Positions 57,411 through 64,000 of a DNA stretch of 64,000 bases are shown in pieces. The notes under the pieces were generated by a model. It was not told the origin of the DNA. It saw nothing but the letters and a program-made list of their open reading frames with translations, and searched no databases. Position numbers and translations under genes: made by a program. The stretch is taken from NCBI GenBank assembly GCA_035771175.1, contig CM069604.1, forward strand, positions 18,043,115 through 18,107,114, given 5' to 3'. How positions within the stretch are numbered: the stretch's first letter is position 1; the number at the start of each line of letters is the position of its first letter. This DNA is from Paratinospora sagittata. Its lineage: Eukaryota > Streptophyta > Magnoliopsida > Ranunculales > Menispermaceae.

Positions 57411-59033
57411 AACTAAGCTTATCATACCATGCTCTAGGTGCTTGTTTCAACCCATACAAAGCTTTGTGGAGTTTAAATACATATTCTGGGTTATGAGAGT
57501 CCTCAAAACCTGGGAGTTGTTCCACATATACCTCATTATCGATATGGCCATTAAGAAAAACACTTTTAACATCCATTTGATATAAGGAAATTTTTTTATA
57601 GCAAGCGTAAGCAAGTAGCATTCTAATAGCCTCTAATCTTCCCACAGGGGCAAATACTTCTTCATAATCAATGCCCTTTTTTAGGTCATACCATTAGACA
57701 ACCAATCGAGTTTTGTTTCGAACAATAACACCTTGTTCATCCTTCTTGTTCCTAAAAACCCATTTTGTTCCTATGATAGATTGATGAGTTGGCCTAAGAA
57801 CTAATTCCCAAACATTATTTCTCACAAAGTGTCCTAGTTCTTCTTGCATAACAAGAATCCAATTATCCTCTTTCAAGGCTTCTTCAACCTTTGTTGATTC
57901 AATTTGAGACACAAAAGCTACATGTTTTTGGTCCTTTTGAAGAGAAGCTCTTGTTGAGACTCTTTTAGAAGGATCACCTAGGATTTGTTCTTTAGGATGA
58001 CTAAGAAGCAATCTAGTGTTCTTAGGGACTTCTAAAGATGTTTCATCACGGATTTCAAGATTTTGTGACATTTTAGGAGCATCATCATCAATGTTCATCT
58101 TTTCAATTTCATCTCCCAAACTCTTTCTAGGATCACTTTCATCAAAGTTCTCATGAATTGATTCTTCTACAACTTTAGTAGACCTATTAAAGATTCTATA
58201 AGCCCTACTATGAGAAGAATATCCCAAAAAGATACCAATATTTGATTTTGGGTCAAACTTATCTAAGTTATCCTTGTCATTCAAAATAAAGCACTTGTAT
58301 CCAAAAACTCTAAAATAACTAATATTAGGTGCTTTACCCTCCCAAAGTTCATAGGGATTCTTATTTATGTTTCTCCTAATTAATGACCTATTCATAACAT
58401 AGCATGCCGTATTGATTGCCTCAACCCCAAAGTAGGTTGCTATATTATATTCATTGAGCATGGTTTTACACATCTCCGGAAGAGTCAAATTCTTCCTTTT
58501 AACTACCCCATTTTGTTGAGGTGTCCTAGGGGCTGAAAGATTATGGGTGCAACCTTGTTTGTTACAGAAATCTTAAAGATTTTTTCTTTTAAAAATCCCC
58601 ACCTCTATCACTTCTACTGATATTTATCTTATATCATTTTTCATTTTCTACCTTACGAAAAGATTTGACAAATATATCACACACTTCATTCTTATGTGCC
58701 AAAAAGAATACCCAAGTAAATCTTGTAAAATCATCGACAATCACAAAAGTATATGATTTACCTCCTAAACTTTGGGTTCGAGTGGGTCCAAAAAGATTCA
58801 TGTGGATCATTTCAAGAGTTGTAGATGTAGACAAATAATTTTTGCTTTTAAATGAGGATTTGGTATGTTTGCCCAATTGACATGGTTCACACACCTTGTC
58901 TTTTAGGTACACTCTCCTTTGCAAGCTCATTCTTGGCAAGTCTACATATGTTATCCATACTAACATGAGTTAGTCTCTTATGCCAAAACCATGCATCATT
59001 ACAAGTCATAATACTCAAATAAGAAACATTTTG
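57411..59033 (-). pseudogene. Sirevirus K integrase and RT (partial)
   Basis: Minus strand. From 59033: NDAWFWHKRLTHVSMDNICR, CEPCQLGKHTKSSF, MIHMNLFGPTRT, YTFVIVDDFTRFTWVFFLA (58966-58634), a decayed stretch with stops (58630-58490), then the integrase C-terminus and linker (open 58488-57694): FGVEAINTACYVMNRSLIRR, PYELWEGKAPNISYFRVFG, FDPKSNIGIFLGYS, SRAYRIFN, KEDNWILVMQEEL, VWELVLRP, GTKWVFRNKKDEQG, and after a stop at about 57695 the RT start MDVKSVFLNGHIDNEVYVEQ and YGLKQAPRAWYDKLS, where J interrupts it. In the first D site, HMDLFG has become HMNLFG, losing the catalytic Asp. The 794-nt open frame is the longest pol stretch of any copia element here. Confidence 0.92.
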
Positions 59034-59426
59034 TGATAAACACCCAAGAGGGGTGAATTGGGTGTTGGTGGATTTTTTAGGATCTTCATTGGCACAAATT
59101 TAACCAAGATAATTAAATGTTGCTAGAAAGTAAATAAAGCAATAAAGACACAATGCACCAGAGATTTAGAGAGCTTTGACTTCTCAATCAAGCCTACCTC
59201 CACTACTTGATCACCCTGATCAAGATTTCTCAAATCCACTAACTAATCCTACTTAATGGGTGAGGATTCAACCGTGTTTACAATCACTGTTTCTCGGTTA
59301 GGGAAACATCCCAATTAGCTAACAATGTAATTCACAAATACAGAAAATATGAAGAGATTGTTCCTTACCGAACAAATCTCGAAATACTTATAGAGAGTAA
59401 TAGTTTCTTAATTCTAAGATATATGT

Positions 59427-60794
59427 TGCGTGCAAACCGCAAGTGTACGGTGTCAAGTAATAATATATTCCGATTAGAATCGGGTAATCGTCCTCAGGGA
59501 TTGTCTACCTACACTAGTTGTTGCTTTTCTAACCCTAACTTTATCTAGAAAATCATATTCGAATAATTAATTAAATTGAAAACAATAATTAAACAACTGA
59601 AAATTGGAATGGCGAATGAATGAAAATATGGAAAAATCAATACGAGAAGGGTCTAGAGGTTCGATCTCTCCTCAATCTCAACTATGCATTTACATGTGAT
59701 TATCATTAACTTAGTTTCCTAGGTCATAAGTCGAAAACCCCAATGTCTCTAATTCCCTCTCTCGAGTGTCGAATTAGAACATATCATTAGAGAAGTGAGT
59801 TCGATCTCTCGATAAAACCCAACAACCTAGCAACTCCTTAAGATCTATGATTTTCTTCTAGGACTTCGAAAGACATCATAAATCTCTTGATTCTATGACT
59901 ATCTTAAGTTATAATTCCCTTGTTCCAACCCGAAAAACCCTCTCTCAAGTGCCGCCCTCCAAGTCTAGAATCGTTCAATCCGTGATCAAGAGATTGAAAG
60001 CATTAAACCCAGAAAATTACAAATAAACTAGTAAACTTCATTTATGAAATAATCAAAACATTAAAACCATGGCATAGTTTCAAGTTTGGATCAACTTACA
60101 CCTCTAGAGAGAGGATGTAGTTCATAACGAAAGACATAAAAAGAAGAAATAATGGTATGAACATCAATCTAGATAATGGAAACAAACTAGAGAAAGAGAG
60201 AAATTGATAATGAAGAATCTTCTTCTCTTCAAACTTGATCTTCTTTTCCTTCCTTCAACCCTAGCCTTCAACTCCCTTTTTTTCCTTCAAAATGCACTCT
60301 TCTTGTGGTCCTTGAAGTTAAGAAGAAGTAAAAAAAAATGGCATCCAATTCGGAGTTGTATAGCCCAAGATATCGCGAAATCTCTAAAATCGTACAATTT
60401 CTATTTTCTATCTGCTCCCCACACACCGTGGTGCCCACTAACTATTTTTTTTTTCTGCTCTTTTTTGTAGACTTAGCCATTTTTTCATGCCTTCTTGACT
60501 TGTTTTGACCTTATACCTTCCTTGCAACATCTTGTACATGTTTCTATCTTCAAAATTGACTTTCCACTCATCAAAATACCTACAAAACAAAATCAAAACT
60601 AATTGTTAACACACTTATTGATTCAAATAAACCTACTTATGAAAATAAAAACCGAAATTAAACATCAAATACCCAAATATGCCTAAACTAACAAACATAT
60701 CAAAACTAACATAAACTAACCTAAATAATGAATGAAACATCCTAAAACTCATCTAAAACACACTCTGAAACATGTCTAAATAACAAACTCATCA
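59427..60794 (-). mobile_element. Solo Athila LTR, near-perfect TSD
   Basis: 1,368 bp; the plus view is TGTTGCGTGCAAACCGCAAG to CAAACTCATCA. Flanks ATATA (59422-59426) and ATATC (60795-60799) agree in four of five bases. It shares GTGTACGGTGTCAAG, CGTCCTCAGGGATTGTC and GTCTAGAGGTTCGATCTCTC with the other Athila LTRs. It is inserted in the LTR of Sirevirus L. Confidence 0.88.
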
Positions 60795-61084
60795 ATATCT
60801 CAACCACAAGATTGAAAAGTAAGCACAACTAAAGAGTACTGGAAGAAATCACCTCGATTCGATCGAAAAACAAATAAAGAGTTCTAGCGTTTGATCGTAT
60901 TCAGTATTTACAAAATCTCAACAACTCTAAACCTAAAGTAGATGGCCATGATTGGATGATTTAAACATGGTTTAACAAGAATCAATGGCCTAGATTGAAT
61001 GCTCGAAGTTTAAACGCTGAAAATAAAAAAATCAAAAATTTTCAAGCCGAGTGCCTTCCATGAAAAAAGAAAAAAAAATTCTTC

Positions 61085-61370
61085 ACATTGGGGAACACGT
61101 TCCTCTCTACTAGAACGCATTCCTCAAGGCTCAAATAACTTTTGCACTTCTCTATCCAACCTGCTAAAACGAGTTTCTCATTGCTGGAACGCGTTCCTCA
61201 TTGCTGGAACGCGTTCCTCAAAGCCCGAGTGTTTTGGACATTTTTTCCCTTGCATGGAACGCGTTCCTCAAAGCTGGAGTGTGTTCCTCAATGTCTTAGA
61301 CAAAAATTAAGTGTTTTTTCTTGCTAAAGTGCGTTCTTTCAAGTAGGAATGCATTCCTCGCGTACTTGAG
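61085..61370 (-). repeat. GGAACGCGTTCC palindrome array in L LTR
   Basis: Three perfect 12-bp palindromes GGAACGCGTTCC (about 61187, 61206 and 61257) plus about eight degenerate copies such as GAACACGTTCC and GGAATGCATTCC, spaced 15-45 bp, each followed by TC(A/T)(A/C)A. Perfect self-complementarity is retained in an otherwise decayed element. Confidence 0.85.
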
Positions 61371-62040
61371 AAACATTTACATGTTAAGAATGTGTTTCTT
61401 TATCATGTATAAGTTCCTTAGATGATTATACATTAAAAACATTCAAGGAACAAGTTTTCAATCGAGAACAAATTCGAAAAATCAATTTTTCTTTAAAAAG
61501 TGTCAAGGAATGAGCTCATTGAGGTATGAACACATGATTCAAAATTCAATTTTGAAAAACCATGCGATATGAACATTAATAGCATTTAACATTAAAGGAT
61601 GCGGATGATCGTAATTGAAAGTAAGAAACCAAAAATTAATGTAACTGAAAAACTAAGAAAACCGAGAAACCAAACACTAAAAGAAATTTCTAAGGAAGAC
61701 CATTCGAGAATCATGTGACAGATCAATCTAAGAGGAAACCTACAACCTAAAATGATCCAAGCAATTACAACATGAAAATTATCATTACAATTCAACGCTT
61801 TGATCTCCGATTGACTTCTGCTTGACTTTGGTTGACCTGCTACCGTGTCTTGACTTCAACTTGATCATTCTTGATCCCGACCTTAGGTTTTGTCTTTCAC
61901 TAAGTGGTCATTTGTTTTTTCTTAGTCACATGGCCAAAATAATGTTATCAAATTGAAAACACTAAATTAAAATGTTAGATCTCATGGAATATTATTTGTA
62001 ATCATCAAAATTAAAGAGGGTGGGGGTCATCAAACTAACA

Positions 62041-62440
62041 ATCTCTCCCTTTTTTATGATTTCAAACATTTCACTTTTGGCCTGATTGAAGCAATAAAAA
62101 GGTTGACGAATGTGTAAGCAATGACTACAAAATGATATGTAGACAATCAACACATACAATGGTAAGATCATAAACTGATACAACATAGCATATCATCCAA
62201 GTTATAAGTACAAGATAGAAATCAAACTACACATGTTAGAAGAAGTATAAAGTATAGTCATCCAAAGTAATAATCAGTACAAAACAAGAATTGCTCCGCC
62301 CTAAAACCTATCCTACTTCTACTCCCCCTCAGTGAATGCATCTAATCGTGTCAGCCAAAAAATAATCCCCAAAATTCTCCCCCTTTTGAAATATCAAAAA
62401 GGAGGGATCAGTCCGCAGGAGGATGAGAAGGACCCATAGG
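62041..62440 (-). other. Sirevirus L PPTs and 3' UTR
   Basis: On the minus strand the LTR is preceded by ATAAAAAAGGGAGAGAT. Upstream tracts CTGAGGGGGAGTAG (about 62320-62333) and AAAAGGGGGAGAATT (about 62372-62388) are further PPT copies, matching the arrangement in Sirevirus J. Confidence 0.82.
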
Positions 62441-63542
62441 ACTCTCCAAAATATTAAAGATTTCATCTTGGGAGATGGTCAGGTCCAGCGAAAGAGGTCA
62501 TCAGCAAAATAGTCATCACCTAAAGAGTTGCTTGAGTCACGAACGCCACCATCGAAAGATTCCTTTGCAATCACATTCTCCATCTCATCCGATGAAGGGT
62601 GAGCCATAGCTTTTGCCTTAGGGCACTTGTTTGATTGTGAGCCATTTACGCAATCTACAAACATAGATGGAGAATGCCCTCATCAACAACCTCACATGGT
62701 TGCACATGATGGAGAGATCAATGCCCACTTTCTCAAAAAATGGTGTGAAGTGCATTGCATAGGGAAGAACACAAGTGTTTGCTAGTGTAGTGGCAATGTG
62801 ATGCACTATGATGTGGGAATGGTTTACCCAATGACCTGAAGTAATGGCCCATATGAGGAAGATCAAATCAACCTTCGTGACATTGTTTCGGCTACTCTTC
62901 CATGGGAGAATGACACGGAAGATGACCTTGTGGATTAGATGAGGCATAAATGAGAAGACCGTGTTGGAGTACTTCTTTGGATACTAGTTGAAGACTTTGC
63001 GTTTCGAGAAATTATTGAGAGCCTCAAGTGGATCGTAACCGGGAAAAGAGATGCAACTTTTGCGGTCTAATACATATGGTTCCCCACTAGGAAGGTCGAA
63101 GAAGGCTTCAAACTTGGCTGGAGTGATCTGGATGCGATGGGCGAATACTCGAGAATGATGGTTGTATGGAACAAAGGGCCTTTCCCGAGTATTTTGAGTT
63201 AGACCGGAATAGAAGGCTTGAACTAATTGTTCGTACCATGGAGCTATGATGCGTAAAAATGGGGTCCAACCGAGATCATCAAATAATGGACAAAGAGGTA
63301 CATTGGCCCGATCTAAGAATGCGAAGTTCGCATACACCCTGTGAGATTACGCGTTTGAGAACCTTCAAAGTAATTGGTTCAAGCATGGATGGAATAGGCG
63401 GTGGAGGATCATCCTTAGGAAGAGAGGGCCGATCATAACGCTCTTTCATGTGATCTTCCGATCCGAAAGATGAGGGACTCCGACTATTTCCTCTTGGAAG
63501 TTCAACTCTGAGAGTAGAGCGGGGAGGATTTCTTCTTGGCAT
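62441..63542 (-). pseudogene. Sirevirus L extra ORF (putative plant transposon protein domain)
   Basis: Minus strand, homologue of the J ORF. Start chosen at MPRRNPPRSTLRVELPRGNS (63542); an earlier Met at 63599 is in frame but the conserved part begins here. The N-terminus is basic, then SLPKDDPPPPIPSMLEPITL. A frameshift near 63335 leads to the core (63337-62984): VPLCPLFDDLGWTPFLRIIA, VQAFYSGLTQN, SRVFAHRIQITPAKFEAFFD and LNNFSKRKVF, a stop at about 62983, then FMPHLIHKVIFRVILPW, IVHHIATTLANTCVLPYAMH and RLRKWLTIKQVP (62947-62618). The acidic tail is in 62664-62479. Less frameshifted than in J. Function unknown. Confidence 0.8.
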
Positions 63543-63744
63543 TTTTTCAAACACTTTGGTGCAAGTAGTTAAGAAGATGACTTTGCACTTGATTTTCAAC
63601 TAGAAGATGATCTTAGGTGAGAAGAATATGAAAATGAAGGTGAAAGAAGGCTTTCCAAGCTTTCCAAACCCTATTTTTGCGAAGAAAATGAACTTCGGAT
63701 GAGAGAGAATGAGTGCAAGTTGGGAATGAGAGGAGCTCAAAGAG
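63543..63744 (-). other. Sirevirus L sequence upstream of the extra ORF
   Basis: About 200 bp on the minus strand between an Athila LTR and the extra ORF. Short and purine-rich in plus view. Pol would be expected further right and is not reached in the window. Confidence 0.5.
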
Positions 63745-63972
63745 TGTTGAGTGCAAGCCGCAAGCGTACGGTGTCAAGTTATAATATACCTATAAGAATC
63801 GGGCTATTGTCCTTAAGGATTGATTACTCTCACTAATTACCGTAATTGATAACCTTAACTTTATCTAGATGATAAAATTTGATGAATACTCGAGTAAAAC
63901 AATAAAATAAAGTAACTAAACAAACAATCAAATAATGAAGAAAGATCGATAGAGAAAAGTCTAGAGGTTCAA
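63745..63972 (-). mobile_element. Athila LTR fragment
   Basis: The plus view starts TGTTGAGTGCAAGCCGCAAG, then GTACGGTGTCAAGTTATAAT and GTCTAGAGGTTCAATGTC. Only the terminal ~228 bp are present before another LTR begins at 63973. It interrupts Sirevirus L. Confidence 0.82.
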
Positions 63973-64000
63973 TGTCACGCCCTGACCGCAGCCAGAACGC
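63973..64000 (-). mobile_element. Start of a further gypsy LTR at right edge
   Basis: TGTCACGCCCTGACC resembles the reverse-complemented 3' ends of the gypsy LTRs at 13678 and 37774, and it interrupts the Athila LTR after GTTCAA. Only 28 bp are visible. Confidence 0.55.

Larger units (their letters stand above)
59034..62040 (-). mobile_element. 3' LTR of Sirevirus L, split by Athila solo LTR
   Basis: The plus view is TGATAAACACCCAAGAGG to CATCAAACTAACA; net length about 1.63 kb, and the same family as the J LTR by its start TGTTAGTTTGATGACCCCCACC. It holds a hairpin CTTGATCA/TGATCAAG near 59205-59225, a degenerate TATA region (59160-59170) and an array of GGAACGCGTTCC palindromes (61085-61370). 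The left flank TTTTG is a candidate TSD in Sirevirus K; the right partner is beyond the window. Confidence 0.9.

Noticed and set aside
62441..63542. Extra ORF as a true viral envelope gene
   Set aside because: No signal peptide, membrane anchor or cysteine pattern; only the position after pol is env-like.

Overview
This window is plant nuclear DNA made almost entirely of nested long-terminal-repeat (LTR) retrotransposons. I found no convincing host gene, rRNA, tRNA gene or CRISPR array. The element mix points to a flowering plant with a repeat-rich genome: Ty1/copia Sireviruses with PPTs of the AAAAGGGGGAGA type, a Met-tRNA-type PBS and an extra ORF after pol; Ty3/gypsy Athila elements with a TGGCGCC (Asp-tRNA-type) PBS and Athila-like gag and protease; and chromovirus/Tekay-like Ty3/gypsy elements with very long LTRs. 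A Tourist-like MITE and a tRNA-type SINE are also present. Species cannot be told from the sequence. Every element is decayed by stops, frameshifts or truncation.

Layout. 1-2429: a gypsy LTR running off the left edge, inserted in the integrase of gypsy element M (+, 2430-5595). 5596-8398: the least TE-dense stretch, with a MITE (6499-6780) and a SINE (7120-7313). 8629-36815: an old minus-strand Sirevirus, X. It is split by a 21-kb composite Athila element, S (12831-33881, TSD ATCAA), which itself hosts gypsy element N, a fused B/R LTR pair, solo LTR G and 5'-truncated gypsy T. X's reverse transcriptase is further split by an Athila-type remnant (34578-36655, TSD AGATA). 36918-50318: minus-strand Sirevirus D, whose 3' LTR is split by solo Sirevirus LTR H (TSD GATAA), itself split by a gypsy solo LTR (TSD TCAAG). 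50319-57410: plus-strand Sirevirus J. 57411-59033: integrase and RT of minus-strand Sirevirus K. 59034-63744: minus-strand Sirevirus L, with an Athila solo LTR (59427-60794) in its LTR. 63745-64000: an Athila LTR cut by another gypsy LTR at the right edge.

Target-site duplications fix much of the order of events. Perfect 5-bp TSDs were read for five solo LTRs, for composite Athila S and for the Athila-type remnant at 34578; two more solo LTRs have near-perfect or ambiguous TSDs. One large deletion is inferred at about 21810, where a Sirevirus LTR and a gypsy LTR that sat in different hosts are fused. It removed the 5' half of N and the pol and 3' part of S.

The most interesting signals are non-coding. 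All the Sirevirus LTR families here carry arrays of CG-centred palindromes, with a different motif in each family. Just upstream of the TATA box they carry a tandem array of about 30-bp mini-hairpins, then one larger hairpin. In both, the stem sequence changes from copy to copy while pairing is kept. Each Sirevirus has lost a different part of pol, yet D, J and L all keep remnants of the extra ORF.
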